DNA of 64,000 nucleotides from Bacillota bacterium (GTDB lineage Bacteria > Bacillota > Clostridia > Acetivibrionales > JAMNXU01): NCBI GenBank assembly GCA_023623175.1, contig JAMNXU010000027.1, positions 24,389 to 88,388 on the forward strand. Reading direction: 5' to 3'. The position numbers were made by a program, and so were the translations under genes. The notes beneath the pieces were generated by a model. That model was not told the origin of the DNA. It made no database searches and saw only the letters and a list, made by a program, of their open reading frames with translations. Of the stretch, positions 36,669-45,585 are shown in pieces (positions within the stretch are counted from its first letter, which is position 1; each line of letters starts with the position of its first letter).

Positions 36669-37715
36669 TTATTTTGTAATAGTCACCTTGCTTAGACTCC
36701 TGGGTTTGTCAGGATCAAGACTCCTGGCCAGTGCGAGCCTGCAGGCAAACATCTGCGCCACGGCCACGTTGAAAAACGGGGAAATTATGTCGTTGTCGGT
36801 ATACGGGATCTCAAAGGAACTTCTGCCCATATCCAGGAGCTCCCTGTTGTTGGAAACAACCACAAGCTCAGCTCCCGCGTCGGCAAGCTTCAGCGCCATT
36901 TCCTTTCCGTAGGGTAGGGTGGGTCCTTCCGGAGCGAATAAAATCACCGGTACGTTCCTTTCAATCATTGCAAAAGGTCCGTGATAGAAATCGGAAGTGG
37001 CGTAGGCCTTGGCCTTTACATAGGTGGTTTCCTGTATCTTAAGGGCCGCTTCAAGCGCGATCGAGTAATTTACTCCCCTTGACAAAACGAAGCAATGCTC
37101 CATATAACGGTATCTTTCTGCTTTTTCCTTTATTATATCCGCGATTTCCAGAGCTTTGGCCATTTGACCGGGAAGCGCGGAAAGCTCGCCGTGCAGCTTG
37201 TTATCGTTGGTCCATTCGGCTGCCAGGCGCGCGAGAAGATATATCTGGGAAGTAAAGGTTTTGGTAGCCGCAACACTTTTTTCGAGGCCTGCGTCGCAGA
37301 AAAGGTGATACTTTGCCTCGGCAGCCATCGGCGAATCCTCGAAATTGGTTATGCTCACGGTCAGCGCGCCCTGGCGGTTTGCAGCCTTTAAGACTTCCAG
37401 TACGTCGGCGGCCTTACCCGACTGGGATATGCCTATTACCAGGGCGTTGCTTAAATCCGGCTGTCTGCCGTAAACCGTGAAAACCGACGGAGCGGCCAGA
37501 GCCACAGGAATTCCCATGGTTATCTCAAAGACGTAACGCGCGTAAACCGCTGCATGGTCGGAGGTACCGCGCGCTGCAATGTATATCAATTTTATATTTT
37601 GATTTTTCGCCTGTTTTACGATTTCTGCAACAGTGTTTTTGTTTTTTTCAAAGCACCGGGCCATAACGGCGGGTTGCTCCATTATTTCATTCCACATCAT
37701 GACCATTGTCAGCAT
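36669..37715 (-). CDS. Double-SIS-domain sugar-phosphate isomerase/deaminase, GlmS C-terminal-like
   Basis: About 348 residues with two SIS domains: the first has IAARGTSDHAA and GISQSGKAADV, the second SRGVNYSIALEAALKIQE and ATSDFYHGPFAM. This is the isomerase half of glucosamine-6-phosphate synthase without the glutaminase part, so it likely acts as a NagB-II-type deaminase or related ketose/aldose amino-sugar isomerase. ATG at 37715 is taken; the spacing to GGAAGG is short, and Met codons at 37706 and 37700 are alternatives. Role in amino-sugar breakdown is inferred. Confidence 0.82.
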   Translation of the reverse strand: MLTMVMMWNEIMEQPAVMARCFEKNKNTVAEIVKQAKNQNIKLIYIAARGTSDHAAVYARYVFEITMGIPVALAAPSVFTVYGRQPDLSNALVIGISQSGKAADVLEVLKAANRQGALTVSITNFEDSPMAAEAKYHLFCDAGLEKSVAATKTFTSQIYLLARLAAEWTNDNKLHGELSALPGQMAKALEIADIIKEKAERYRYMEHCFVLSRGVNYSIALEAALKIQETTYVKAKAYATSDFYHGPFAMIERNVPVILFAPEGPTLPYGKEMALKLADAGAELVVVSNNRELLDMGRSSFEIPYTDNDIISPFFNVAVAQMFACRLALARSLDPDKPRSLSKVTITK

Positions 37716-37900
37716 CAATCCTTCCAGTCAAATACTTATTGTCTAAACACTTATTAATGAAATTATTTTATACAGTTAAATATTTTGAATTCTCAGTAAT
37801 CCCATTTTACCGGACAGGATCTGGCAAGTCAACAAACAGGGGTGGACATGGCTCTTTTTTACTGGTAAAATCATATTGTTGTAAAAACAGAATACTGAAG

Positions 37901-38068
37901 GCATTCAGGTGCTGTCCGGCTATTGGCCGGCAGTTAAAAGGGAAGCAGGTGAAATTCCTGCACGGTCCCGCCGCTGTGAGAGAGAGTTTCTGCCAGTATA
38001 CCCACTGTCTGACCGACGGGAAGGGGGCAGAAATGATGATACTCAAGTCAGAAGACCTGCCTGGATGC
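37901..38068 (+). ncRNA. Cobalamin riboswitch
   Basis: P1 is visible: GCATTCAGG (37901-37909) pairs with CCTGGATGC (38060-38068). Inside are the conserved blocks GGGAAGCAGGTGAAATTCCT, CGGTCCCGCCGCTGTGA, GACCGACGGGAAG and AGTCAGAAGACCTGCC. With the terminator at 38140 it would shut off the adenosyltransferase and B12-uptake operon when adenosylcobalamin is plentiful. Confidence 0.95.
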
Positions 38069-38139
38069 AGTCACCACAACTCTACGAGCGATAGGGGGGT
38101 GAGTGGAATGTTTTACGTGTATCGTGCGGATACAGGTTG

Positions 38140-38177
38140 ACCTCCCATGCCTCAATTAAGCTTTGGGAGGTTTTTTG
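38140..38177 (+). terminator. Riboswitch-controlled terminator
   Basis: ACCTCCCA pairs with TGGGAGGT across a 16-nt loop and is followed by six T. It lies between the aptamer and the first gene, as expected for transcriptional control. Confidence 0.9.
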
Positions 38178-38229
38178 ATGTACACGGGCACGGCATATGA
38201 TGTCGGCATGATGGGGAGGTTCGGTTGCG

Positions 38230-38757
38230 ATGAAAGGCCTCGTGCATATTTACACCGGCGATGGAAAGGGAAAAACCACGGCGGCTGTTGGCCTTGGAAT
38301 AAGGGCCTTCGGGCGCGGCTTCAGGGTTTTGATGGTGCAGTTTCTCAAAGGCGCTGACACGGGGGAAATTGAAACCATCAGCCGCCTCGGAGAACGTTTT
38401 GTTGTCAGGAGGACCGAAGAAATCAAAAAATTCACATGGCAAATGACGCCCGGGGAGCTGCAGCAGGCAAAAGAAAAACAGCAGGAGCTGTTTGATTTTG
38501 CAAGATCGGAAGCTGCGCAGGGTAACTGGGACTTGATAATACTCGACGAAATCATGGCGGCGATAAATACCGGCATGATTGCAACGGAATCGGTGGAGGA
38601 TTTTGTCAGGTCCAAGCCCGAGAAACTTGAGCTCGTGCTTACAGGAAGAAATGCTCCCGAAGCCCTGATCAACCTTGCCGATTACGTTTCCGACATCAGG
38701 GCCGTGAAACACCCGATGGAACGCGGAGTTCCCTCAAGGCCCGGCATAGAATTCTAG
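38230..38757 (+). CDS. cobO: Cob(I)yrinic acid a,c-diamide adenosyltransferase (CobO/BtuR type)
   Basis: 175 residues. The P-loop IYTGDGKGKTTAA is near the start, with FLKG, LDEIMAAINTG and LTGRNAPEALI of the CobA/CobO family. It transfers adenosyl from ATP to cob(I)alamin species. The ATG at 38230 has GGGGAGG upstream. It is first in the riboswitch-controlled operon; here it likely works on imported corrinoid because uptake genes follow. Confidence 0.95.
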   Translation: MKGLVHIYTGDGKGKTTAAVGLGIRAFGRGFRVLMVQFLKGADTGEIETISRLGERFVVRRTEEIKKFTWQMTPGELQQAKEKQQELFDFARSEAAQGNWDLIILDEIMAAINTGMIATESVEDFVRSKPEKLELVLTGRNAPEALINLADYVSDIRAVKHPMERGVPSRPGIEF

Positions 38758-38864
38758 CAGCCGGTTATCTTAAGGTTGACAAACTGTGGCCAGACGGACA
38801 TTTAATCGTTAATCCGTATGAAACCAAATTGCTTGATTTTGTTTCGAAGAAAAGGAGATTATAT

Positions 38865-39860
38865 ATGAATATGAAAAAAGCACTTTTGTTTTTGATCATT
38901 CTGGCTATCCTGACCACTTTCCTTCCCGCGTGCGGAAATCGGAAGGATAAATCGGAGGAAAGCAGCTTGGGAAAAGAAACCGGGGAAAAAATGGAACCCG
39001 TTGTATTTCCGATTACGGTCAAGGATGCCGGCAATTACGAAATGACCATTGAAAAGAAGCCCGAGAGAATTGTATCACTAACCCTGGGAACTGACGAGAT
39101 GCTGCTGTCGCTCGTGGATCCTCAGCGCATTCTCTCTATCACAAAGTTCTCCGATGACCCGGAAGTTTCAAACGTGGCAGAAGAAGCCAAGGCCGTAGAG
39201 AAGAGGGCTGAGACCAATGCGGAGCAGGTAATTTCCCTTGAACCCGATCTTGTGTTCACCGATACATGGGCAGATCCTAATTTTGTACAGCAGGTTCGTG
39301 ATGCGGGAATCGCCGTCTACCAGTTTAAAACGCCCGGAAGCATAGAAGAGCAGAGGGATTGTATTCGTGAGATAGCCTATGTCGTAGGAGAAAGGGAAAA
39401 GGGCGAGGAACTTGTTAAATGGTTTGACGACAAGCTCAAATATGTCCAGGACAGGTTGCAAAACCTCAAACCGGAAGAAAAGCTGTCCATTCTGTTCTAT
39501 GACGAATTTGGATACACGGCCGGAAAAGGAACCAACTTTGACAGCATCGCAAAACACGCCGGACTCGTAAACGCCGCCGCGGAGGCAGGTATAGAACTGT
39601 GGCCCCAGATTTCAAAGGAAAAAATAGTCGAACTGGATCCGGATATTATACTGTTGCCTTCGTGGTTCTATGACAAATCAAACACCGTTGAATCCTTTAC
39701 AGAAAGTATCAAAAAGGACCCTGCGCTTGCGAATGTCAAGGCTGTTAAAAACAACAGGCTTATAGTCCTGCCCAACCAGCATATGTCTGCAATATCCCAA
39801 TACGTGGTACTGGGAGTTGAAGATCTCGCAAAGGCTGCTTATCCTGAGCTTTTCGAATAA
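38865..39860 (+). CDS. btuF: Cobalamin ABC transporter, substrate-binding lipoprotein
   Basis: 331 residues from the ATG with AAGGAG seven bases upstream. Lipobox LPAC (Cys 23), then a class-III periplasmic-binding fold: PERIVSLTLGTDEMLLSL, the middle helix, and IVELDPDIILLPSW. The fold is shared with iron-siderophore binders; the cobalamin assignment rests on the riboswitch and adenosyltransferase upstream. Tethered outside the membrane, it delivers ligand to the permease. Confidence 0.88.
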   Translation: MNMKKALLFLIILAILTTFLPACGNRKDKSEESSLGKETGEKMEPVVFPITVKDAGNYEMTIEKKPERIVSLTLGTDEMLLSLVDPQRILSITKFSDDPEVSNVAEEAKAVEKRAETNAEQVISLEPDLVFTDTWADPNFVQQVRDAGIAVYQFKTPGSIEEQRDCIREIAYVVGEREKGEELVKWFDDKLKYVQDRLQNLKPEEKLSILFYDEFGYTAGKGTNFDSIAKHAGLVNAAAEAGIELWPQISKEKIVELDPDIILLPSWFYDKSNTVESFTESIKKDPALANVKAVKNNRLIVLPNQHMSAISQYVVLGVEDLAKAAYPELFE

Positions 39861-39954
39861 GCAGCAGTGCAGTTGCATGCACAACGGAAGCAATGTAAAT
39901 TTCCATACTCAAGCCCGGGGAGTTATTTCCCCGGGCACCACCCCGGAGGGAAAA

Positions 39955-40998
39955 ATGAAACCCGGATCTTTAAAACTCAGACAGGCAGCAATTATCCTGG
40001 CAATGTCAGCGGTCCTTGTATTTGCAGTGGTTTTGGCCACCGCTATAGGTGCTGTCTTTGTGCCTTTTAAGGATATATTGAAGGTTATATTCAAAAACTG
40101 GGGTTTGCTGCGTGAAGCTGATATTACGGTCAAATTCGAATCCATTATATATTTCATCCGTTTCCCGCGCGTTATACTCGCCGTTTTGGCAGGCGCAGCG
40201 CTGTCGGTCTCCGGCGCAGTCATGCAGGGGATGTTCAAAAACCCCATGGCTGATCCGGCCGTTATCGGCGTATCGAGCGGAGCAGGGCTTGGAGCGGTCC
40301 TGGCAATCAACCTTGGTTTGACTGCAGGAAACCTGTATGTATTGCCGCTGTTTGCGTCTGCAGGAGCATTGATTGCTGTTACGGTAATATACCTTCTTTC
40401 ATCGCGCGGGGGGAAAGTGCCAGTGCTGACGCTCATCCTGGCAGGCATTGCCGTCAGTACTTTTCTCAATGCCATTACCAATGCAATATTGACCGCTTCT
40501 AAGGATTACCAGGTAAGGGAATACCTGTTCTGGTCAATGGGCGACCTGGGAGGGACAATGTGGAAGCATATAGATTTGGTTGTGTTGCCCATATTGCTCG
40601 GAATACTGGTCATGATATTTTTTGCAAGGGATCTAAACGTTTTGCTGCTGGGCGAGGAAGAAGCCCAGTCCCTGGGACTTAATCCGGTCAGGACAAGAAG
40701 AATTCTGCTGGCCGCCGTTTCGATAACCACCGCGTCCGCGGTATGCGTCAGCGGCTTTATAGGTTTTGTCGGGCTTATAGTTCCCCATATCCTAAGGCTG
40801 ATTCTCGGACCGGACCACAGGATACTGCTTCCCGCCAGCGCGCTGGGAGGGGCGATTTTCCTCGTGGGATGCGATCTTATCGCGCGCGTGGTGGTGATGC
40901 CTGCCGAAATCAATGTAGGCATTATTACTTCCCTGATCGGAGCTCCGTATTTTCTCTACCTGTTAATCAAGAGCCGGAAGGAAAGTGGAACGCTGTGA
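39955..40998 (+). CDS. btuC: FecCD-family permease, cobalamin transport
   Basis: 347 residues with about ten membrane helices. RFPRVILAVLAGAALSVSG and GMFKNPMADPAVIGVSSGAG are family hallmarks; GFIGFVGLIVPHILR contacts the ATPase. GGAGGG lies five bases before the ATG. It overlaps the ATPase start (GTGA), so the two are coupled. Confidence 0.93.
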   Translation: MKPGSLKLRQAAIILAMSAVLVFAVVLATAIGAVFVPFKDILKVIFKNWGLLREADITVKFESIIYFIRFPRVILAVLAGAALSVSGAVMQGMFKNPMADPAVIGVSSGAGLGAVLAINLGLTAGNLYVLPLFASAGALIAVTVIYLLSSRGGKVPVLTLILAGIAVSTFLNAITNAILTASKDYQVREYLFWSMGDLGGTMWKHIDLVVLPILLGILVMIFFARDLNVLLLGEEEAQSLGLNPVRTRRILLAAVSITTASAVCVSGFIGFVGLIVPHILRLILGPDHRILLPASALGGAIFLVGCDLIARVVVMPAEINVGIITSLIGAPYFLYLLIKSRKESGTL

Positions 40999-42206
40999 CT
41001 GTTTTGTCGGTAAAGGATCTCAATTATTACATAGATGAAGTAAAAGTGCTGGACAGCATCAGTTTCGATGTCAAAAAGGGCGAATTTGTCGGCCTGATAG
41101 GTCCGAACGGTGCCGGCAAGACGACTTTGCTCAAATGTCTCAACGGAGTCAACAGGGCCGACGGCAGCGTCAGGATCCGTGAAAGGGACCTGAAAAGACT
41201 GCGGGAAAGACAGGTGGCGAAGGAAATAGCGCTGATGAACCAAAACACGACCATTGGTTTTTCCTTTCCGTGCATCGAAGTGGTGCTGATGGGACGTTAT
41301 GCCTATCTCGGCCGCATGGAGTGGGAAACCTGCGAGGACTACAAGATAGCCCGGGAAAACATGAAATTCACCAATACGCTTGAACTTGAAAACCGGCCGA
41401 TAGACGGGATTTCAGGCGGAGAGAGGCAGAGGGTGCTTTTTGCCAAGGTACTGACGCAGACCACCGATATAATTCTTCTTGATGAGCCAACGGCCAACCT
41501 TGACATATCCCACCAGGAACAAATATTCAAGTTTTCGAAGGAACTTTGCGAACAGGGAAAAACCATTATAGCGGCGATACATGACCTTAAGATAGCTTCA
41601 AGGTATTGCACAAGGCTCATCCTTATGAACAGGGGCAGGATTGTGGCCGACGGCGTGCCTGAAGAGGTGCTGACTTCGCAGAACATCAGCGAAGTTTACG
41701 GTGTCAACGCGCTTGTATATAAAAACCGTCTCACGGGGCTGCTTGATTTTTATATTCCCGATAAAAAATCGGAAAAGAAGAACATCAGGGTCCATGTAAT
41801 CGGAGGCGGAGGTTCGGCTTCAGGGATAATAAGGCAGCTTTTTGAAGATGGTTACATGTTGTCCGCGGGGGTTTTTTCTCCTGCCGACAGCGACCTTCAA
41901 AGCGCCGAGATTTTTAATATTGAAAGGGTTGTATGCGAACCTTTCAGCAGTATCAGCGAAGAAGCAGGAAGAAAAAACGATGAGCTCGTAAAGAGTGCGG
42001 ATATAACAATTTTGTGCAACATGCCTTTTGGCATGCAGAATATAAGGAATCTTTATTCAGCCTCCCATGCGTCAAAGCTGATAATCATAGAGGATGACAG
42101 TCCTGAAAGCCGCGACTATACCGGTGGCGAAGCCCTCAGGCTGTACAGTGAACTGAGGAAAAACGCTATCGTGACGACCACCGCACGCATGTATGAAGTG
42201 TTGTAG
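40995..42206 (+). CDS. btuD: Cobalamin transport ATPase with C-terminal extension
   Basis: 403 residues from a GTG overlapping the permease stop. Walker A GPNGAGKTT near 36, Q-loop MNQNTT, signature ISGGERQRVLFAK near 139 and Walker B IILLDEPTA near 159 complete a normal ATPase (to about 255). About 145 extra residues follow, with VIGGGGSASGIIRQL and ADITILCNMPFG, looking like a Rossmann-type regulatory domain. A similar tail is known on archaeal BtuD proteins. Its role is not known; sensing of a corrinoid-linked ligand is a guess. Confidence 0.9.
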   Translation: MTVLSVKDLNYYIDEVKVLDSISFDVKKGEFVGLIGPNGAGKTTLLKCLNGVNRADGSVRIRERDLKRLRERQVAKEIALMNQNTTIGFSFPCIEVVLMGRYAYLGRMEWETCEDYKIARENMKFTNTLELENRPIDGISGGERQRVLFAKVLTQTTDIILLDEPTANLDISHQEQIFKFSKELCEQGKTIIAAIHDLKIASRYCTRLILMNRGRIVADGVPEEVLTSQNISEVYGVNALVYKNRLTGLLDFYIPDKKSEKKNIRVHVIGGGGSASGIIRQLFEDGYMLSAGVFSPADSDLQSAEIFNIERVVCEPFSSISEEAGRKNDELVKSADITILCNMPFGMQNIRNLYSASHASKLIIIEDDSPESRDYTGGEALRLYSELRKNAIVTTTARMYEVL

Positions 42207-42327
42207 TTATTCAGGCATCAACAAATGGATTATTATTTTCACGGAGGGGTTATAAATGTCCAAATGGACATGAAAAATATTTTAGTATGGTATGGCGCAA
42301 CAGGGAGCGAAGAAATTATGATTGTAA

Positions 42328-42358
42328 ATGGCTGCTGTATATGAAGTAGCCATTTTTA
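42328..42358 (+). terminator. Terminator of the cobalamin operon
   Basis: ATGGCTGCT pairs with AGTAGCCAT (one G-U pair) around an 8-nt loop, followed by TTTTTAT. Confidence 0.8.
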
Positions 42359-42479
42359 TATTCCTGTTATATAGAACTTTTTATATATTCCTGTAATAGA
42401 GATCTCATTATCCAGTGCAATTCGATATGGAAGTGAGTATGGCCTGAATCAGGTGACAAAGGTTCATCATAATTACTTT

Positions 42480-42626
42480 ATGAACATTTTACATTTGCAA
42501 GAGTCCAGCCTATTGAGGTCATATGCTCAAACTGCCCGTTATTTCTTCCAGGGATATGATGAAGGAAATACACGGTTGGGAAAATTTGAATCACATTATC
42601 AGAGCAAAAGACATAAGGCAAATTAA
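42480..42626 (+). CDS. Possible small ORF (48 aa) or gene remnant
   Basis: An open frame reads MNILHLQESSLLRSYAQTA and ends in the basic SHYQSKRHKAN. There is no ribosome binding site. It is the only coding-like stretch in the 640-base spacer 42207-42845. Family not recognised. Confidence 0.25.
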   Translation: MNILHLQESSLLRSYAQTARYFFQGYDEGNTRLGKFESHYQSKRHKAN

Positions 42627-42732
42627 GTTAATTATGTTAATACAGGGATAAATTCTTGTTGTTTTTATTTTCATGTATTCAGTAATACAAGGTGACAATC
42701 ATATTATTTTATATGGGAAACAGTGATATAAT

Positions 42733-42830
42733 CTATATGGATTGTGCCAATGTCCATGTGGATTTTAACGTTTGCAGCCATGTCCACGTGGTTGCCACAA
42801 TATCTGTATAGATTGCATCTATGAACATAT
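42733..42830. repeat. Degenerate direct repeats before the MurG-like gene
   Basis: ATGTCCATGTGG (42750-42761) recurs as ATGTCCACGTGG (42780-42791), 30 nt apart, flanked by looser copies (TCTATATGGATTG at 42733, CTGTATAGATTGC at 42805). The pieces are also partly inverted to each other. Probably a decayed tandem array; it could carry an operator. Confidence 0.4.
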
Positions 42831-42845
42831 CGGAAGGAGTCTGGT

Positions 42846-43928
42846 ATGAAAATATTAATGACGGGAGGCGGCACGGCAGGGCATATCACGCCGAATATCG
42901 CGCTTTTGCCCGGACTCAGGTCGCTGGGCTATGAGATCCATTACGCCGGGACCAAAAACGGCATGGAGAGGAAGCTGATAGAGCCGGAGGGAGTGCCCTA
43001 CCACCCAATCAGCGCAGGAAAATTGAGACGGTATTTTGACCTGCAGAATTTTACCGATGTCCTGAGAATCGCGAAGGGCTTTTTACAGGCTTGTAATATC
43101 ATAAGAAAACTGAGACCCGACGTGGTTTTCAGCAAGGGCGGGTTTGTCTCCACGCCGGTGGTTTGGGCAGCATGGATCAACAGGGTTCCTGTTGTAATAC
43201 ATGAATCGGACATGACGCCGGGACTGGCCAATAAGCTGTCACTGCCCTTTGCCGCGCGCATATGTTATTCATTTCCTGAAACTGGTAAATATCTAGATAA
43301 AACCAAAAGTATACTGACAGGATTGCCCGTCCGTGAATCTCTTTTCAGGGGCAGCAGGGAGAAGGGCCGTGAAATATGCGGATTTGATGATAAAAAGCCA
43401 GTTATACTGGTAATAGGCGGCAGCCAGGGTTCACATACGCTGAACAAAATCATCCGCAGGAATCTCAATGAGCTTTTAAAAAATTTCCACCTGTGCCATC
43501 TTTGCGGCCGTGGCGCGATTGATTCATCCCTGGATAAAATCAAGGGTTATAAACAGTTTGAATATGCAAACGAAGAAATGCCCCATTTGTATGCGCTGGC
43601 CGACATGGTCGTATCAAGGGCTGGCGCTACAACGCTGTTTGAAATACTTTCCCTTAAAAAGCCTAACCTGCTGATACCGTTGTCGCGTTCCGCGAGCAGG
43701 GGCGACCAGATACTGAATGCGGCTTCCTTTGAAAAACAGGGTTTCTCAAAGGTTTTGCAGGAAGAAAATCTTGATGATGATACATTTATTGAGGCTGTCA
43801 GGGAAGTATACGGTTACAGGAACAGGTATATTTCCGCCATGGAGCGTTCCGGGATCGTCAACGGCGTAGATGCGGTAATAAGGGTTATACGTGAACAGGC
43901 GGAGCAACGGGCTAAGACCGGAGCCTGA
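42846..43928 (+). CDS. MurG-like UDP-GlcNAc glycosyltransferase
   Basis: 360 residues of the GT28 fold. The N-domain has MTGGGTAGHITPNIAL, PDVVFSKGGFVSTPVV and VIHESDMTPGLANK; the C-domain has VIGGSQGSHTLN and SRAGATTLFEILSLKKPNL, which binds the donor nucleotide. It adds GlcNAc to lipid I, or a closely related acceptor. Here it stands outside the division/wall cluster, so it may be a second copy or the sole relocated murG. GAAGGAG precedes the ATG. Confidence 0.85.
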   Translation: MKILMTGGGTAGHITPNIALLPGLRSLGYEIHYAGTKNGMERKLIEPEGVPYHPISAGKLRRYFDLQNFTDVLRIAKGFLQACNIIRKLRPDVVFSKGGFVSTPVVWAAWINRVPVVIHESDMTPGLANKLSLPFAARICYSFPETGKYLDKTKSILTGLPVRESLFRGSREKGREICGFDDKKPVILVIGGSQGSHTLNKIIRRNLNELLKNFHLCHLCGRGAIDSSLDKIKGYKQFEYANEEMPHLYALADMVVSRAGATTLFEILSLKKPNLLIPLSRSASRGDQILNAASFEKQGFSKVLQEENLDDDTFIEAVREVYGYRNRYISAMERSGIVNGVDAVIRVIREQAEQRAKTGA

Positions 43929-44106
43929 AAAGGATTGGAAACGGAGTTAAGGTATATAATACAGCATGGCATTTTATATTTTATTTGCGATTTTTATATG
44001 GCGTTACTGTTACAACATTTTTTAGGACATGCCTTATGATTTAAATTGACATGCAGGCGCATTTGAAGGACAATAATTGTACATATTGCTTTTTGGAGGT
44101 TAAACG

Positions 44107-44883
44107 ATGGAATACAACAAAAAAACGGGGACTGTCCAGTCTTTTATGGATTACCTCCCCAGGGCCATGAAATTTTACAGCCTGAAGAACGAGTTTCTTG
44201 CGAGGATTGTTTTTGTTCTGGTGCTTGCAGCCAATATACTGGCCCAGTTGTATATATATAAAAACATTAATCTGGAACTCTTCACATCCTATCCTGAAAC
44301 GCTGGAGGAGCTGGAGCAGCTGTTCAGAAACTATACAGGCCTGTTTTTAATAACCGTAGTCAGGGGAATTGCCGTTTGCATAGTTTCGTCTTTTTACCTT
44401 TTGGCTTATATAAGGGAGCTTCGTGGCGAGCCTGTAAATATGGCAGAAATAACCTCCGGTACCCTGAGAAAAATGATTCCGTATGTGGCAGCCCACGTGG
44501 TTATGTCGGTAATACAAGGTTTTGGACTTCTGTTTTTTGTTATTCCCGGGATTATATTATACATCCTGTTCCTGTTTACTCCGAGCTTTATTATTGACAA
44601 CAAAAGCGGTTTTCTGGCTTCGTTCACCGACAGCGCCAGCCTGACCCGGGGATACAGGGGGCAAATTTTCAGCGTTATAGCAGTGATCTACGTCTTTTTC
44701 AACCTGGCCAGCATGTTCCTTGCTTCCTTTGGAAGCGCCGCTGCCGCATCGGTTGTTGCTTCTTTTATTTCTACCATTGAGAAGATTGTTACGCTGAGAA
44801 TGGTAGCGCTGATGTATGTGGATCTTTTAAGAAAAAAACAGGGAAATCTGCCCGCTGAATTTCCGGGGCAAAACAGTATATAA
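44107..44883 (+). CDS. Multi-pass membrane protein, glycerophosphodiesterase membrane-domain-like
   Basis: 258 residues with five or six membrane segments. The pattern FFVIPGIILYILFLFTPSF, then an acidic SFTDSASLTRGYRG and another hydrophobic pair is shared with the DUF975/GDPD-membrane-domain type. No enzyme residues are seen. TTGGAGG precedes the ATG. Function unknown. Confidence 0.65.
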   Translation: MEYNKKTGTVQSFMDYLPRAMKFYSLKNEFLARIVFVLVLAANILAQLYIYKNINLELFTSYPETLEELEQLFRNYTGLFLITVVRGIAVCIVSSFYLLAYIRELRGEPVNMAEITSGTLRKMIPYVAAHVVMSVIQGFGLLFFVIPGIILYILFLFTPSFIIDNKSGFLASFTDSASLTRGYRGQIFSVIAVIYVFFNLASMFLASFGSAAAASVVASFISTIEKIVTLRMVALMYVDLLRKKQGNLPAEFPGQNSI

Positions 44884-44891
44884 AATACCAT

Positions 44892-44920
44892 TTGACAACG
44901 GCGCGTATTTTCATTATAAT
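44892..44920 (+). promoter_or_regulatory. Consensus promoter of tRNA-Val
   Basis: TTGACA and TATAAT are both perfect and 17 bases apart, 21 bases before the tRNA. Confidence 0.93.
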
Positions 44921-44941
44921 GTTATCTGCACTCGCAATTTT

Positions 44942-45018
44942 GGTCACTTAGCTCAGCTGGTTAGAGTACCACGTTGACATCGTGGGGGTCACTGGTTCGA
45001 TTCCAGTAGTGACCACCA
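44942..45018 (+). tRNA. tRNA-Val (anticodon GAC)
   Basis: Full cloverleaf: acceptor GGTCACT with AGTGACC, D-arm GCTCAGCTGGTTAGAGT, anticodon stem CCACG/CGTGG with loop TTGACAT (anticodon GAC), T-arm with GGTTCGATTCC, discriminator A and encoded CCA. It decodes GTC and GTT. Confidence 0.96.
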
Positions 45019-45019
45019 G

Positions 45020-45056
45020 AACCCTTTAAGCTCAAGGCTTAGAGGGTTTTATTTTT
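45020..45056 (+). terminator. Terminator of tRNA-Val
   Basis: AACCCTTTAAGC and GCTTAGAGGGTT form a 12-bp stem with a 5-nt loop and one G-U pair, then TTATTTTTT. Confidence 0.92.
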
Positions 45057-45172
45057 TGCTCGTCACCGTTCATGCAGGATAAGTTTATAATTTGCCCGAA
45101 GGTTTGCCGTGAGGGCAGTTTTTGACGTGATGTAAAATACTCTGCATTTCCTTTAATAATGGCAGTATTTTT

Positions 45173-45562
45173 CTAGAAAATATTCTTCAGCTTCAGTGTT
45201 TCCGTTTCAGGAATATGCCTTAAGTATTGCTTAAGTAAGGCCATTTCTCCCAAAATCAGTGCCTTATCCCTTGAATCAATGTAGTTTGCGACCTTCGCCA
45301 GGGTAGTGCTCATATTGTCAATTTCAAAATGGTCCACCAGGAGCGCCCAGATTTTTTCAGCCCTCGACCATTCTTTTTCAAACGTTGCCAGTTGTTTTTC
45401 TACCTCATCCCATTTTTCGCTCCGGATACCTTCTTCCATGCTTTCAATATATTTTTCCAGGTTTTGTGCAGATTTTTTCAGAAAATAGCCGGTAAAGTAC
45501 GATATTCCGATAACCAGCGCGAGCAGCAGGACGAGGCAAAAAAACGTTTTCCGAGGTGACAT
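45173..45562 (-). CDS. DUF4363 family protein
   Basis: 129 residues: one N-terminal membrane helix (about 7-28), then a helical extracellular domain rich in Glu and Lys (MEEGIRSEKWDEVEKQL). DUF4363 proteins regularly sit beside DUF421 genes in Clostridia, as here. AAGGAG precedes the ATG. Function unknown. Confidence 0.8.
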   Translation of the reverse strand: MSPRKTFFCLVLLLALVIGISYFTGYFLKKSAQNLEKYIESMEEGIRSEKWDEVEKQLATFEKEWSRAEKIWALLVDHFEIDNMSTTLAKVANYIDSRDKALILGEMALLKQYLRHIPETETLKLKNIF

Positions 45563-45585
45563 GCGTCATCCGCTCCTTTTGTTTT

